DNA from: Telmatospirillum sp.
GTDB taxonomy: Bacteria; Pseudomonadota; Alphaproteobacteria; Rhodospirillales; Magnetospirillaceae
Direction: 5' to 3'
Length of the DNA: 58,703 nt
Assembly (NCBI GenBank): GCA_009712185.1
Contig: WASQ01000002.1
Span: 23,185-81,887 of the forward strand
Shown piece by piece: positions 20,372 to 29,883 of this stretch. The position numbers were made by a program, and so were the translations under genes. Position 1 is the first letter of the stretch, and every line of letters begins with the position of its first letter. Below the pieces are notes generated by a model that made no database searches, was not told where the DNA came from, and saw only the letters and a program-made list of their open reading frames with translations.

Positions 20372-21880
20372 ATGAGCCTGGCGAAGACGGAAAGCGTCGC
20401 CGACATCAAGGCGCGCAACAAGGAATTGATCGAAGAGGTGCTGACGGTCTATCCGGAAAAAACCGCGAAGCGGCGTGCCAAGCATCTCAATGTGCACGAA
20501 GCCGGAAAATCCGACTGCGGCGTCAAATCGAATATCAAGTCGATCCCCGGGGTGATGACCATCCGCGGCTGCGCCTACGCGGGATCCAAGGGCGTGGTGT
20601 GGGGGCCGATCAAGGACATGATCCACATCAGTCATGGGCCGGTCGGCTGCGGCCAGTATTCCTGGGCGGCCCGGCGCAACTACTACATCGGAATGACCGG
20701 GGTCGACAGCTTCGTGACGATGCAGTTCACCTCCGACTTCCAGGAGAAGGACATCGTTTTCGGCGGCGACAAGAAGCTGGCCAAGATCATCGACGAGATT
20801 GAGGAACTGTTCCCGCTGAACCGGGGCATCACGGTGCAGTCGGAATGTCCGATCGGCCTGATCGGCGATGACATCGAGGCCGTGTCGAGGAACAAATCCA
20901 AGGAATATGGCGGCAAGACGATTGTCCCGGTGCGCTGCGAGGGGTTCCGCGGCGTGTCACAGTCGCTCGGCCACCACATCGCCAACGACGCGGTGCGCGA
21001 CTGGATTTTCGACAAGGCGGAGGCCGCCGCCGGAGACAAGCCCGTCTTCACCTCCACGCCTTACGACGTCGCGATCATCGGCGACTACAATATCGGTGGG
21101 GACGCCTGGTCGTCGCGAATTCTGCTGGAGGAGATGGGCCTCCGGGTCATCGCCCAATGGTCCGGCGATGGCACCCTGGCGGAACTGGAGGCCACTCCCC
21201 GGGCGAAGCTCAATGTCCTGCATTGCTACCGGTCGATGAACTACATCTCACGGCATATGGAGGAGAAATACGGCGTTCCCTGGTGCGAGTACAATTTCTT
21301 CGGCCCCACCAAGATCGCCGAATCGCTCCGTAAGATCGCCTCCTTCTTCGATGACACGATCAAGGAGGGCGCCGAACGGGTCATCGCCAAATATCAGCCG
21401 CTGGTGGATGCCGTCATTGCCAAATACCGCCCCCGCCTGGAAGGCCGGACGGTCATGCTGTTCGTGGGTGGCCTGCGCCCCCGCCATGTGATCGGCGCTT
21501 ATGAGGACCTGGGGATGGAAGTGGTCGGCACAGGCTACGAATTCGGCCACAACGACGACTACCAGCGGACGGCCCAGCATTATGTGAAGGACGGGACGCT
21601 GATCTACGACGACGTGACCGGTTACGAATTCGAGAAATTCGTCGAACGCATCCAGCCGGACCTGGTGGGGTCCGGTATCAAGGAAAAATACGTCTTCCAG
21701 AAGATGGGCGTTCCCTTCCGGCAAATGCATTCCTGGGACTATTCCGGCCCCTATCACGGCTATGACGGGTTCGCGATCTTTGCCCGCGACATGGACATGG
21801 CCATCAATTCGCCGATCTGGAAAAAGACCGGCGCCCCCTGGAAGACCGCGCCCGCGCCCGGCCTTCTGGCCGCCGAATGA
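20372..21880 (+). CDS. nifD: Nitrogenase molybdenum-iron protein alpha chain
   Basis: A 502-residue NifD. P-cluster ligands appear in [28 protein letters not shown] and [14 protein letters not shown]. The FeMo-cofactor cysteine lies in [11 protein letters not shown] and the cofactor histidine in [16 protein letters not shown], so the molybdenum form is expected. It forms the alpha2beta2 tetramer with NifK. GAGG precedes the start. It lies 26 bases before nifK in one operon with nifH. Confidence 0.98.
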   Translation: MSLAKTESVADIKARNKELIEEVLTVYPEKTAKRRAKHLNVHEAGKSDCGVKSNIKSIPGVMTIRGCAYAGSKGVVWGPIKDMIHISHGPVGCGQYSWAARRNYYIGMTGVDSFVTMQFTSDFQEKDIVFGGDKKLAKIIDEIEELFPLNRGITVQSECPIGLIGDDIEAVSRNKSKEYGGKTIVPVRCEGFRGVSQSLGHHIANDAVRDWIFDKAEAAAGDKPVFTSTPYDVAIIGDYNIGGDAWSSRILLEEMGLRVIAQWSGDGTLAELEATPRAKLNVLHCYRSMNYISRHMEEKYGVPWCEYNFFGPTKIAESLRKIASFFDDTIKEGAERVIAKYQPLVDAVIAKYRPRLEGRTVMLFVGGLRPRHVIGAYEDLGMEVVGTGYEFGHNDDYQRTAQHYVKDGTLIYDDVTGYEFEKFVERIQPDLVGSGIKEKYVFQKMGVPFRQMHSWDYSGPYHGYDGFAIFARDMDMAINSPIWKKTGAPWKTAPAPGLLAAE

Positions 21881-21906
21881 GCGCCTTTGCGCGAAAGGAC
21901 GTCATC

Positions 21907-23466
21907 ATGACCCAGAATGCCGAGAAGGTTATCGATCATTTCGAGCTGTTTCGCGGGGAAAACTATCAGCAGATGCTGGCAGAAAAACGCCAGCAGTTCG
22001 AAAATCCCCATGATGCCAAGCGGGTTCAGGAGATTTGCGACTGGACCCGGAGCGAGGACTACAAGGAAAAGAACTTTGCCCGCGAGGCGCTGACCATCAA
22101 TCCGGCCAAGGCCTGTCAGCCCCTGGGCGCGGTGTTCGCGGCGGTCGGCTTTGAGGGCACCATCCCCTTCGTGCATGGGTCGCAAGGCTGTGTGGCCTAT
22201 TACCGCAGCCACCTGTCCCGCCATTTCAAGGAGCCCACATCCTGCGTCTCCTCCTCGATGACGGAGGATGCGGCGGTGTTCGGCGGGCTCAACAATATGA
22301 TCGACGGGCTGGCGAACACCTATGCCATGTACAAACCCAAGATGATCGCCGTGTCCACCACCTGTATGGCGGAAGTGATCGGCGACGACCTCAATGCCTT
22401 CATCAAGACGGCGAAGGAAAAAGGATCGGTCCCGAACGAGTTCGATGTGCCGTTCGCCCATACCCCCGCTTTCGTGGGCAGCCATGTCACCGGATATGAC
22501 AATGCCATGAAGGGTATCCTGGAACATTTCTGGGATGGGCGGGCCGGCCTTGAGCCGAAGACGGAACGGCAGCCCACCGACCGCATCAACATTATCGGTG
22601 GTTTCGACGGCTATACGGTCGGCAATACGCGCGAACTGCGCCGGATCCTGGACCTGATGGGAATCGGCTACACCATTCTGGGCGACGCCTCGTCGGTCTT
22701 CGATACGCCGACCGACGGAACCTTCCGCATGTATGACGGCGGGACGCCCTTAAAAGAAGTGGCGGATGCCGTCCATTCCAAGGCGACCGTGTCGATGCAG
22801 GAGTTCTGCACCGAAAAAACCCTGGCCTTTATCGGGGCGCATGGACAGGCGGTCCAGGCATTCAACCATCCGATCGGGGTGGGCGCCACCGATGAGGTCC
22901 TGATGGCGTTGTCGCGTCTGTCGGGGCGGGACATTCCCGACGAGCTGGCTCTGGAACGGGGGCGCCTGGTGGATGCCATCGCCGATTCCGCGGCACATAT
23001 CCACGGCAAGAAATTCGCCCTTTACGGTGACCCGGACCTGACCCTGGGGCTGACCGCCTTCCTTCTGGAGCTGGGGGCCGAGCCCGTGCATATCCTGTCG
23101 ACCAACGGCGGCCACCACTGGGAGCAAAAGGTCCGGGCGCTGCTTGACGGCTCCCCCTTCGGCAGCGAAGGCAAGGTCTATGCGGGACGCGACCTGTGGC
23201 ATATGCGGTCGCTGCTGTTCACCGAGCCTGTGGATTTCCTGATCGGCAACACCTATGGGAAGTTCCTCGAACGAGACAGCGGGACCCCGCTGATCCGCAT
23301 CGGCTTCCCGATCTTCGACCGGCATCACCACCATCGTTATCCGGTGTGGGGATATCAGGGCGGGTTGAATGTCCTGGTCAAAATTCTGGACAAGATCTTC
23401 GACACCATGGACGCCAACACCAATCAGCCGTCCATCAACGACTACAGCTACGACATCATCCGCTGA
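21907..23466 (+). CDS. nifK: Nitrogenase molybdenum-iron protein beta chain
   Basis: A 519-residue NifK. The P-cluster cysteines are in [25 protein letters not shown] and [13 protein letters not shown], with the conserved [12 protein letters not shown] and [11 protein letters not shown] stretches. The start at 21907 has AAAGGA 8 bases upstream; the longer frame from 21877 overlaps the end of nifD and precedes the ribosome site. A bulged hairpin follows before nifE. Confidence 0.98.
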   Translation: MTQNAEKVIDHFELFRGENYQQMLAEKRQQFENPHDAKRVQEICDWTRSEDYKEKNFAREALTINPAKACQPLGAVFAAVGFEGTIPFVHGSQGCVAYYRSHLSRHFKEPTSCVSSSMTEDAAVFGGLNNMIDGLANTYAMYKPKMIAVSTTCMAEVIGDDLNAFIKTAKEKGSVPNEFDVPFAHTPAFVGSHVTGYDNAMKGILEHFWDGRAGLEPKTERQPTDRINIIGGFDGYTVGNTRELRRILDLMGIGYTILGDASSVFDTPTDGTFRMYDGGTPLKEVADAVHSKATVSMQEFCTEKTLAFIGAHGQAVQAFNHPIGVGATDEVLMALSRLSGRDIPDELALERGRLVDAIADSAAHIHGKKFALYGDPDLTLGLTAFLLELGAEPVHILSTNGGHHWEQKVRALLDGSPFGSEGKVYAGRDLWHMRSLLFTEPVDFLIGNTYGKFLERDSGTPLIRIGFPIFDRHHHHRYPVWGYQGGLNVLVKILDKIFDTMDANTNQPSINDYSYDIIR

Positions 23467-23476
23467 CCGCGGCCGT

Positions 23477-23510
23477 CTCTCCCGGCCTCCGTTTTCCGGA
23501 GGCGGGAGAG
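23477..23510 (+). terminator. nifK-nifE intercistronic hairpin
   Basis: CTCTCCCGGCCTCCG pairs with CGGAGGCGGGAGAG, with one bulged G and a 5-nt loop, 10 bases past nifK. No T-run follows and no separate nifE promoter was found, so it may attenuate or process the transcript rather than end it. Confidence 0.5.
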
Positions 23511-23650
23511 GGCCGGACGTCTCCGGAGATGTTGGAAGGGCAAGCTGCCGTGGACAGACCGGAGGCGTCCCTCCGTAACCGGACTTCCGGTGCGGCGGTT
23601 TTGCGCGGGCGACGTAGCCCCGGACCCTTGAGGATGGATCGAGGTGCCAC

Positions 23651-25129
23651 ATGACCGGGTTGTCACAGACCATCCAGACGGTTTTCAACGAACCGGGATG
23701 CGCGAAGAACCAGGGCAAATCCGACAGCGAGCGGCGCAAGGGATGCACGAAGCAGCTCCAGCCCGGTGGCGCCGCCGGCGGCTGCGCCTTCGACGGAGCG
23801 AAAATCGCCCTGCAGCCCCTGACGGATGTCGCGCATCTGGTGCATGGTCCGATCGCCTGCGAGGGGAATTCCTGGGATAACCGCGGATCCAGATCGTCCG
23901 GGCGCGATCTCTGGCGGACGGGGTTCACCACGGACATGACCGAGACCGACGTGGTGTTCGGAGGGGAAAAGCGTCTGTTCCGGGCGATCCGCGACATCAT
24001 CGACGCCCACGATCCCGCCGCGGTGTTCGTTTACCAGACCTGCGTGCCGGCGATGATCGGCGACGATATCGGTGCCGTCTGCAAGGCGGCCAGGGCGAAG
24101 TTCGGCCGTCCGGTGATTCCGGTCAACGCGCCCGGTTTCGTGGGATCGAAGAATCTCGGAAACAAGCTGGCGGGCGAAGCCCTGCTCGATCACGTGATCG
24201 GGACGGAGGAACCCGACCACACCACGCCTTACGACATCAATATCATCGGCGAATACAATCTGTCGGGAGAGCTTTGGCAGATCAAGCCGCTGCTGGACGA
24301 ACTGGGGATCCGGATTCTGGCGTCGATTTCCGGGGACGGCCGTTACCATGACGTGGCCTGCTCCCACCGGGCGAAGGCGGCGATGATGGTCTGTTCCAAG
24401 GCGATGATCAATGTCGCCCGGAAGATGGAGGAGCGCTACGCCATCCCGTTTTTCGAGGGATCGTTCTATGGCATCGGCGACAGCAGTGACTCCTTGAGAG
24501 AAATCGCGCGACTGCTGATCGCGCGGGGCGCCCCTGCCGGGCTGATGGAACGGACGGAAGCGGTGATCGCCCGTGAGGAGACGCGGGCCCGCGCCGATAT
24601 CGCGCGATACCGGTCGCGGCTTCAGGGCAAGCGGGCCCTGCTGATCACCGGGGGCGTGAAGTCCTGGTCGGTGGTGGCCGCCCTTCAGGAGGCGGGCATG
24701 GACCTGGTCGGCACCAGCGTCAAGAAGTCGACCGATGGCGACAAGGCCCGCATCAAGGACCTGCTGGGGGGCGATGCCCATATGATCGACGACATGACGC
24801 CCCGCGAAATGTACCGGATGCTGAAGGAGGCGCGGGCGGACATCATGCTGTCGGGCGGGCGTTCCCAGTTTGTCGCGTTGAAGGCGGCGATGCCCTGGCT
24901 CGATATCAATCAGGAACGCCACCACGCCTACATGGGCTACCGCGGAATGGTCACTCTGGTCCATGAGATCGACCGGACCCTTCGCAATCCGGTCTGGGAG
25001 CAGGTGCGCCGTCCGGCCCCCTGGTCCGGTCCGGGCGAGAGCTGGCAGGACCGCGCCCTTTCCGTTTCCGGCGCGTCTCCTCCCGGTCCCGGTATCCCCC
25101 GCCCCGGGCTCGTGCAGGCGGCGGAGTAA
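23651..25129 (+). CDS. nifE: FeMo-cofactor scaffold protein NifE
   Basis: A 492-residue NifD paralogue of the NifEN scaffold on which the NifB product matures to FeMo-cofactor. The N-terminal GCTKQLQPGGAAGGCAFDGA and HGPIACEGNSWDNRGSRSSG regions are characteristic of NifE, and the cysteine of VYQTCVPAMIGDDIGAV corresponds to a cluster ligand. The start has GAGGT shortly upstream. No sigma-54 element was seen in the 184 bases after nifK, so it is probably transcribed from the nifH promoter. nifN follows after 5 bases. Confidence 0.97.
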   Translation: MTGLSQTIQTVFNEPGCAKNQGKSDSERRKGCTKQLQPGGAAGGCAFDGAKIALQPLTDVAHLVHGPIACEGNSWDNRGSRSSGRDLWRTGFTTDMTETDVVFGGEKRLFRAIRDIIDAHDPAAVFVYQTCVPAMIGDDIGAVCKAARAKFGRPVIPVNAPGFVGSKNLGNKLAGEALLDHVIGTEEPDHTTPYDINIIGEYNLSGELWQIKPLLDELGIRILASISGDGRYHDVACSHRAKAAMMVCSKAMINVARKMEERYAIPFFEGSFYGIGDSSDSLREIARLLIARGAPAGLMERTEAVIAREETRARADIARYRSRLQGKRALLITGGVKSWSVVAALQEAGMDLVGTSVKKSTDGDKARIKDLLGGDAHMIDDMTPREMYRMLKEARADIMLSGGRSQFVALKAAMPWLDINQERHHAYMGYRGMVTLVHEIDRTLRNPVWEQVRRPAPWSGPGESWQDRALSVSGASPPGPGIPRPGLVQAAE

Positions 25130-25134
25130 CGGCG

Positions 25135-26580
25135 ATGGCGACCCTGGTCCAGCGCGACAAGGCCTGCGCGGTCAATCCCCTGAAAATGAGCCAGCCGATC
25201 GGCGCCGCGCTGGCGTTCATGGGATTGCGCGGCGCCATGCCGCTGTTGCATGGCGCGCAAGGCTGCACCTCCTTCGGCCTGGTCCTGTTCGTCCGCCATT
25301 TCAAGGAGGCGATTCCCCTCCAGACCACCGCCATGAGCGAGGTCGCAACCGTCCTGGGCGGGCCCTCCAATCTGGAACAGGCCATTCTCACCATCCGCAA
25401 CCGCGCGAAGCCGGAGATCATCGGCATCTGTTCGACGGGCGTCACGGAGACCAGTGGCGAGGACGTCGAGGGAAGCCTTCGCGCCATCCGTCAGGCGCAT
25501 CCCGAACTGGTCGGTTTTCCCTTGGTGTTCGTCGCGACCCCCGACTTCAAGGACAGCCTGCAGACCGGATGGGGCAAGGCGGTTCACCGCATGGTCGAGG
25601 CCCTGGTGCCCCAAGGCCCCGCGCCGGTCGCGATGTCCGCTGAGCCACGGATCAATGTGTTGCCGGGATGTCATCTGACCCCGGGCGACATTGAGGAACT
25701 GCGAACCATTCTGGAGGATTTCGGTTTTCAGCCGCTGTTCCTTCCGGATCTTGGCGGGTCCCTCGACGGCCATATCCCCGATGACTTCACGCCGACGACC
25801 ATCGGCGGCATCGGGGTGGAGGACATCGCCCGGATGGGCAATGCCGTCCTGACCCTCGCCGTCGGCGAGCAGATGCGACCCGCCGCCCAGGCCCTGGAGT
25901 CCCGGACCGGCGTTCCCTTCGACCTGTTCCCCGGGATGTGCGGGCTGGAGCCGAACGACCGGCTGATGACCGTGCTGTCCAGGGTTTCGGGGCGGCCGGT
26001 GCCGCTGAAATACCGGCGTCAGCGGGGCCAACTGGTGGACGCCATGCTGGACGCGCATTTCCACATCGGCGGCCGGCGTCTCGCCATCGGGGCCGAACCG
26101 GATCTTCTTTACGACGTGGGAACGATGTTGCAGGGCATGGGCGTCTCGATCGAGGCCGCAGTGACCACCGGCCCGTCGCCCGCGCTGGATGCCCTGCCGG
26201 CGTCCGAGGTGGTGGTGGGCGACCTCTGGGATCTGGAACAGATGGCCGCGGAGCGCGGCTGCGACCTGCTGATCACCCATTCGCACGGGCGCCAGGCGGC
26301 AAGCCGCCTCGGCATTCCATTTTTCCGGCTGGGGCTGCCGATGTTCGACCGTCTGGGCGCCGGACATCTGGTCACGGTCGGCTATCGCGGGACCCGCGAC
26401 CTGATCTTTGCGATCGCCAATCTGCTGATCGCCGACCATGAGGAAAATCACCAGCCGACGCCCGATAGCTGGCGCCGGCGCGACGATGAGGAGCCGCGTC
26501 ATGAAGATCGCTTTTGCGACCCAGGATCTGCAGCGGGTGGATGCGCATTTCGGATGGGCGAAGAACATCGCCATCTATGA
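25135..26580 (+). CDS. nifN: FeMo-cofactor scaffold protein NifN
   Basis: A 481-residue NifK paralogue, partner of NifE. Seen are CAVNPLKMSQPIGAALAFMG, HGAQGCTSFGLVLFVRHFKE, AMSEVATVLGG and the distal FRLGLPMFDRLGAGH. After the usual end of the family fold (IANLLIADH) the frame continues with a polar tail of about 45 residues. The last 80 bases overlap the nifX start in another frame. The tail looks like non-selected sequence read over nifX, so whether it matters is unclear. Confidence 0.96.
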   Translation: MATLVQRDKACAVNPLKMSQPIGAALAFMGLRGAMPLLHGAQGCTSFGLVLFVRHFKEAIPLQTTAMSEVATVLGGPSNLEQAILTIRNRAKPEIIGICSTGVTETSGEDVEGSLRAIRQAHPELVGFPLVFVATPDFKDSLQTGWGKAVHRMVEALVPQGPAPVAMSAEPRINVLPGCHLTPGDIEELRTILEDFGFQPLFLPDLGGSLDGHIPDDFTPTTIGGIGVEDIARMGNAVLTLAVGEQMRPAAQALESRTGVPFDLFPGMCGLEPNDRLMTVLSRVSGRPVPLKYRRQRGQLVDAMLDAHFHIGGRRLAIGAEPDLLYDVGTMLQGMGVSIEAAVTTGPSPALDALPASEVVVGDLWDLEQMAAERGCDLLITHSHGRQAASRLGIPFFRLGLPMFDRLGAGHLVTVGYRGTRDLIFAIANLLIADHEENHQPTPDSWRRRDDEEPRHEDRFCDPGSAAGGCAFRMGEEHRHL

Positions 26581-26896
26581 ACTGGATCCCGACGGCCACC
26601 GATTTCTGGAGGCAGTGACCTTCGATGGGGATCTTGCCGAGGACGGCAACGAGGACAAGCTGGCGCCGAAGATCGAGGCCATCAAGGATTGCGCCATCCT
26701 TTATGTCGCGGCCATCGGCGGATCGGGCGCCGCCCGCGTGGTGGCGAGCAATGTCCATCCGATGAAAGTGAACGAGCCGGAACCGATCCTGTCCCTGCTG
26801 GACCGGTTGCGCGACGTGTTGAAGGGAACACCGCCGCCCTGGCTGCGCAAGGCGATGCTGAAGGGCCGTGAACGGGCATTCGATTTCGAGGAGTGA
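26501..26896 (+). CDS. nifX: FeMo-cofactor carrier NifX
   Basis: A 131-residue NifX that binds NifB-co and the VK cluster during cofactor assembly. The opening MKIAFATQDLQRVDAHFGWA and the AAIGGSGAARVVASNVHP motif are diagnostic. The start at 26501 matches the family; an ATG at 26486 is also in frame. It lies within the 3' end of nifN (80-base overlap), so the two are likely translationally coupled. Confidence 0.95.
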   Translation: MKIAFATQDLQRVDAHFGWAKNIAIYELDPDGHRFLEAVTFDGDLAEDGNEDKLAPKIEAIKDCAILYVAAIGGSGAARVVASNVHPMKVNEPEPILSLLDRLRDVLKGTPPPWLRKAMLKGRERAFDFEE

Positions 26897-26905
26897 GGAG
26901 GCATC

Positions 26906-27376
26906 ATGACAGAGGCCGTCGATGTCATCGACCGGGAGGGCGCCGCCGATGCGCCCTTCATCAAGGATCTGATCCGGGTCTGGCGCGCCCAGGACAGTCA
27001 TGGCGCCTGGGAGGGGAAAAGCGATCTGGAGCTTCTCTCCCCCTACATTCTCGACCGGGAGGCCAGGAGGGCGCTGCCGATCATCGGAGACCCCGACCCC
27101 GATACGCTTTGGCGCCTCGAGCTGTTCTACAACGCGGTCGCCTTGTCGATCGAACGGGATGCCGGGGTGATGGTGTCGCCGATGCTGAAGATGAGCCATG
27201 AGGGATTCGGTCGCATGGTTCTGATCGGCGGACGCCTGGTGGTCGTCAACAAGCAGCTCCGCGACGTGCACCGCTTCGGCTTCGACAATCTGGAGCGGCT
27301 GGCGGCGGATGGCGCGAAACTGGTCGAGGCCGGTGTCGCGATGATCCGGAAATTCCCCGAAGTGGCCAATTATTGA
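26906..27376 (+). CDS. NifX-associated nitrogen fixation protein (DUF269)
   Basis: A 156-residue DUF269 protein, always found with nifX. Conserved features include [36 protein letters not shown] and [27 protein letters not shown]. Molecular function is unknown; a role in cofactor assembly is presumed from its neighbours. GAGGAG lies just upstream, and 9 bases separate it from nifX. Confidence 0.93.
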   Translation: MTEAVDVIDREGAADAPFIKDLIRVWRAQDSHGAWEGKSDLELLSPYILDREARRALPIIGDPDPDTLWRLELFYNAVALSIERDAGVMVSPMLKMSHEGFGRMVLIGGRLVVVNKQLRDVHRFGFDNLERLAADGAKLVEAGVAMIRKFPEVANY

Positions 27377-27384
27377 GGTCTGCG

Positions 27385-27585
27385 ATGATCGATCCCGAAG
27401 CTCTGAAGGGGGAAATCCGGAAACTGTCCGCGAAAGCGATGCAGGCGAAGATGGACCTCCACGATCTGTCCGAGGAATTGCCGCAAAACTGGCGATCCAT
27501 CCCCGAGGTCGCAAAACGCGCCCATGACGCCTTCGCTTTGCTGGAGGAAAGCCGTGCCAGCCTCAAGGCCCAGGAGACTTCCTGA
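27385..27585 (+). CDS. Small nif-associated metalloprotein, CCE_0567 family (DUF683)
   Basis: A 66-residue helical hairpin protein (LKGEIRKLSAKAMQAKMDLHDLSEELP) of the CCE_0567/DUF683 family, members of which bind metal in vitro. No cysteines are present. GAGG lies 6 bases before the start at 27385. It sits between DUF269 and fdxB, with its stop codon touching the fdxB start, as in other nif operons. Confidence 0.9.
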   Translation: MIDPEALKGEIRKLSAKAMQAKMDLHDLSEELPQNWRSIPEVAKRAHDAFALLEESRASLKAQETS

Positions 27586-27876
27586 ATGGACGGCGGCATC
27601 ATTTTTTCCACCCGCGACGGGCGGGCCTGGGAACAGCATTTTCTGGTCGCGATCGATCCGGAGAAATGCATCGGGTGCGGTCGCTGCTACAAGGTCTGTG
27701 GCCGGAATGTGATGAGCCTCAGGGGCCGGACGGAGGATGGCGACGTGGTCGACCTCGATGATGAGGAGGCGGACGAGATCGAGAAGAAAATCATGGTGAT
27801 GAGCGACGGCGGGGCCTGTATCGGATGCGGCGCCTGCGCCCGGGTTTGTCCCGCCAACTGTCAGACGCATCTATGA
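27586..27876 (+). CDS. fdxB: Nif-specific ferredoxin III (two 4Fe-4S clusters)
   Basis: A 96-residue ferredoxin with two cluster motifs, CIGCGRCYKVCGRN (about residues 28-41) and CIGCGACARVCPANC near the C terminus, separated by an acidic stretch DLDDEEADEIE. Expected to donate electrons in nitrogenase reduction or cofactor assembly. It starts immediately after the preceding stop and overlaps nifQ by 4 bases. Confidence 0.94.
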   Translation: MDGGIIFSTRDGRAWEQHFLVAIDPEKCIGCGRCYKVCGRNVMSLRGRTEDGDVVDLDDEEADEIEKKIMVMSDGGACIGCGACARVCPANCQTHL

Positions 27877-28484
27877 CGCCCGATGCCGCCTATCGATGGC
27901 TGATGCTGGCGGCGACGCCCGAGGTCGATCCCTTCGAGGTCCACGCCATGGCCTCCATTCTGGCCCTCGCGGCGGACGATCTCAGCGCCGGCACCGGCCT
28001 CGACCGCCGCGCGTTCGACGATCTTTCGGTCCACCTCTTTCCCGGAGCCGCGCCGATCCTGGGGGCGATGGCCGACCGTCATGTGCCGGACCCCGATGTC
28101 GAGGAGCAGGCGGTGCGCGATCTTTTGCTGATGTATGCGGCCGGTGGATGTCTGGACAGGCATTACGCCGTCCTGATCGCCAGGCGGTGCCGGTGGCCGC
28201 ACCATCTCTGGCAGGACCTGGGATTGGCGAGCCGGGCGGAGTTGTCGCGGCTGATGCGGAGCCATTTTCCGCGTCTGGTCGAACGCAACGCCGCCGATAT
28301 GAAATGGAAGAAATTCCTGTACCGGCTGGTCTGCGGCGTCGCGTCGGTCTGTCCGGCCCCGACCTGTTCGGACTGCGACGATTTTCCGACCTGTTTCGGG
28401 GACGAGGATGGGGAATCCCGTCTGGCGCGGATCCGCAACGGAATCGCCGCGAACTCTGCCGCCTTTCCGGAGGAACGGCCGTGA
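27873..28484 (+). CDS. nifQ: Molybdenum donor protein NifQ
   Basis: A 203-residue NifQ with the C-terminal ligand motif C-x4-C-x2-C-x5-C (CPAPTCSDCDDFPTCF, about residues 166-181), which holds the Mo-Fe-S cluster that delivers molybdenum to NifEN/NifH. MKWKKFLYRLVC upstream of it is also typical. The start overlaps the fdxB stop (ATGA) and its stop overlaps the next start (TGATG), so translation is coupled along the operon. Confidence 0.94.
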   Translation: MTPDAAYRWLMLAATPEVDPFEVHAMASILALAADDLSAGTGLDRRAFDDLSVHLFPGAAPILGAMADRHVPDPDVEEQAVRDLLLMYAAGGCLDRHYAVLIARRCRWPHHLWQDLGLASRAELSRLMRSHFPRLVERNAADMKWKKFLYRLVCGVASVCPAPTCSDCDDFPTCFGDEDGESRLARIRNGIAANSAAFPEERP

Positions 28485-28873
28485 TGGACCGGCTTTCCGT
28501 GGTGTGCGCCCTGGACGAGATCCCGTCGCGCCGGGCCGTGGGCATCGTCCTCGCCCGGCTTGAGGACGATGGACGCGAGGTTCCATGGCCTGTGGTGCTG
28601 GTCCGCTGGGGGCGGCGTGTGATCGGCTATCACAACCGCTGTCCGCATGGCGGCGTGCCACTGGACTGGGAACGCGGCCAGTTCCTGGATCCGCACTATG
28701 GGACGCGGTTGATGTGCGGAAAACACGGGGCCCTGTTCAACCTTGCCGACGGGCTCTGCGTCGATGGTCCCTGCCGGGGCGAGAGGCTGGAGCCGGTGCC
28801 CCTGGCCGTCGTCGACGGCGACGTCTGCGTCGTCGGCGTGCCGCTGGCGCGCGATGAGGAGGTCCCGGGGTGA
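28484..28873 (+). CDS. Rieske [2Fe-2S] domain protein
   Basis: A 129-residue single-domain Rieske protein. The ligand pairs are CPHGG (C-x-H) and CGKHGALF (C-x2-H), separated by about 18 residues. No membrane anchor is present, so it is soluble like NirD or naphthalene-dioxygenase ferredoxins. It ends the nifQ operon, coupled to nifQ by a TGATG overlap. A role as an electron carrier in nitrogen fixation is inferred only from position. Confidence 0.87.
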   Translation: MDRLSVVCALDEIPSRRAVGIVLARLEDDGREVPWPVVLVRWGRRVIGYHNRCPHGGVPLDWERGQFLDPHYGTRLMCGKHGALFNLADGLCVDGPCRGERLEPVPLAVVDGDVCVVGVPLARDEEVPG

Positions 28874-28962
28874 CGATGATGTGCCGGGATGAAATGGGCG
28901 GAGCGGGGGGCTGTTCCGGCCGCGACCATCCGGATCCGTTCCGGCCGTGATCATCTGCGGTC

Positions 28963-28990
28963 AAGGCCGGCCTGGTTCGGGGCCGGCCTT
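28963..28990. terminator. GGCCGGCC hairpin between convergent operons
   Basis: AAGGCCGGCC and GGCCGGCCTT flank an 8-nt loop between the nifHDK-nifQ-Rieske strand and the convergent unknown gene. It is symmetric and so can act both ways. It shares its stem with the grx terminator. Confidence 0.7.
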
Positions 28991-29000
28991 CCCGCAATGA

Positions 29001-29591
29001 TCACACCGGGCGGTTCTCGTTCCGGTTCTTGACCGGTCCCATCCGGGCCACGGCATCCTCGAAACTGAGAACGGGATAATCGCCTTTCACGGTTTTCGCC
29101 ACATCCATCACAAAGTCCAGTTTTCCCGCCGGATCAAGTTTGCGGATGTCGTTCTTGTCGATACCCACCAGTTCCAGAAGTTCCTTCCAGACGGTGGATT
29201 CGTCACAGGGCAGGATCTGATAGGGAATATCGTCCAGCGTGACCTTGTATTTTGCCAGAAGATCGATGTTGTTGCAGTACATGATATAGGTGCCGTCCGG
29301 ACGAAGGAGGCCTGACAGGACCTTGGATACGGTCATCAGGTAGGAAAAGGAATGCAGATAGCCGACCAGGATCGGCAGGGTGTCCTCCGATTGTTCCGCG
29401 ATGGTCAGAACCTGCTCGATCGAATAGTCCGGCGGTCGCTTCTCGTCGGCGACATGGGGTTGAAATTTCAAGGCGATGTCGCCGCGAAACCCGAAGCGGC
29501 CGGGTTTGCCCGTGGGTGATTTCACGACCGCGTTCAACAGGCGCCCCTCATGGTCCAGCCGAGCGAGAGGCGTGTGATCGATGGTGGTCAT
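29001..29591 (-). CDS. Unrecognised protein in the nif island
   Basis: A 196-residue soluble protein that I do not recognise. The frame is clearly coding: AAGGAG lies 8 bases before the start, it ends at a terminator and its composition resembles a globular enzyme. Visible features are a basic start (SPTGKPGRFGFRGDIALKF), a hydrophobic helical middle (TLPILVGYLHSFSYLM), DGTYIMYCNNIDLLAKYK, and two isolated cysteines without a cluster motif. It has no signal peptide or membrane helix. A leftward sigma-54-like element and the NifA site at 29750-29765 suggest co-expression with nitrogenase. Function unknown. Confidence 0.8.
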   Translation of the reverse strand: MTTIDHTPLARLDHEGRLLNAVVKSPTGKPGRFGFRGDIALKFQPHVADEKRPPDYSIEQVLTIAEQSEDTLPILVGYLHSFSYLMTVSKVLSGLLRPDGTYIMYCNNIDLLAKYKVTLDDIPYQILPCDESTVWKELLELVGIDKNDIRKLDPAGKLDFVMDVAKTVKGDYPVLSFEDAVARMGPVKNRNENRPV

Positions 29592-29634
29592 TGGGTGATC
29601 TCCTTGGTCCCGGTTGCGTGATCCGCCCCTCCTT

Positions 29635-29649
29635 GCAATCTCCCTGCCG
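29635..29649 (-). promoter_or_regulatory. Probable sigma-54 promoter of the unrecognised gene
   Basis: On the minus strand CGGCAG-GGAGA-TTGC keeps the -24 GG and -12 GC at the correct spacing, with two mismatches to TGGCAC. It gives a leader of about 30 bases before the AAGGAG-preceded start and lies 100 bases from the NifA site. Confidence 0.5.
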
Positions 29650-29749
29650 GAAGGTCATTCCCCAGGTTTGACCGGTCTTTCCGGCTGGTCCCGAGCGGAG
29701 ACGGGCGTCCGGTCCGCCGGCATTGTCCGGCCGATGGCGCGAGTCCTCC

Positions 29750-29765
29750 TGTCGTAAACCCGACA
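29750..29765. promoter_or_regulatory. NifA upstream activator site (iscA)
   Basis: TGTCG-TAAACC-CGACA is a perfect palindromic NifA box (TGT-N10-ACA). It lies 61 bases before the iscA -24 element and about 100 bases from the divergent promoter, so it may drive both. Confidence 0.85.
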
Positions 29766-29826
29766 AATCCCACATAGGGAGTGTTGTCCGCCCGTTAATG
29801 TTCTGATTTTTCTTGAAATTCAGCCC

Positions 29827-29841
29827 TGGCACGGCATTTGC
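29827..29841 (+). promoter_or_regulatory. Sigma-54 promoter of the iscA-nifS operon
   Basis: TGGCAC-GGCAT-TTGC is a perfect -24/-12 element, with start expected near 29853, 30 bases before the iscA start codon. Confidence 0.9.
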
Positions 29842-29883
29842 GGAGGTCGTTGGCGGTTGTTCTGGTCCTTTGGGAGTGCCGCC

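Noticed and set aside
23467-23650. A separate sigma-54 promoter for nifE
   Set aside because: No TGGC-N7-9-TGC element with correct spacing was found; only a hairpin is present.
24937-26574. A 545-codon open frame antisense to nifN
   Set aside because: It covers the conserved nifN gene, has no ribosome site or recognisable domain, and shows composition of a mirrored coding frame.
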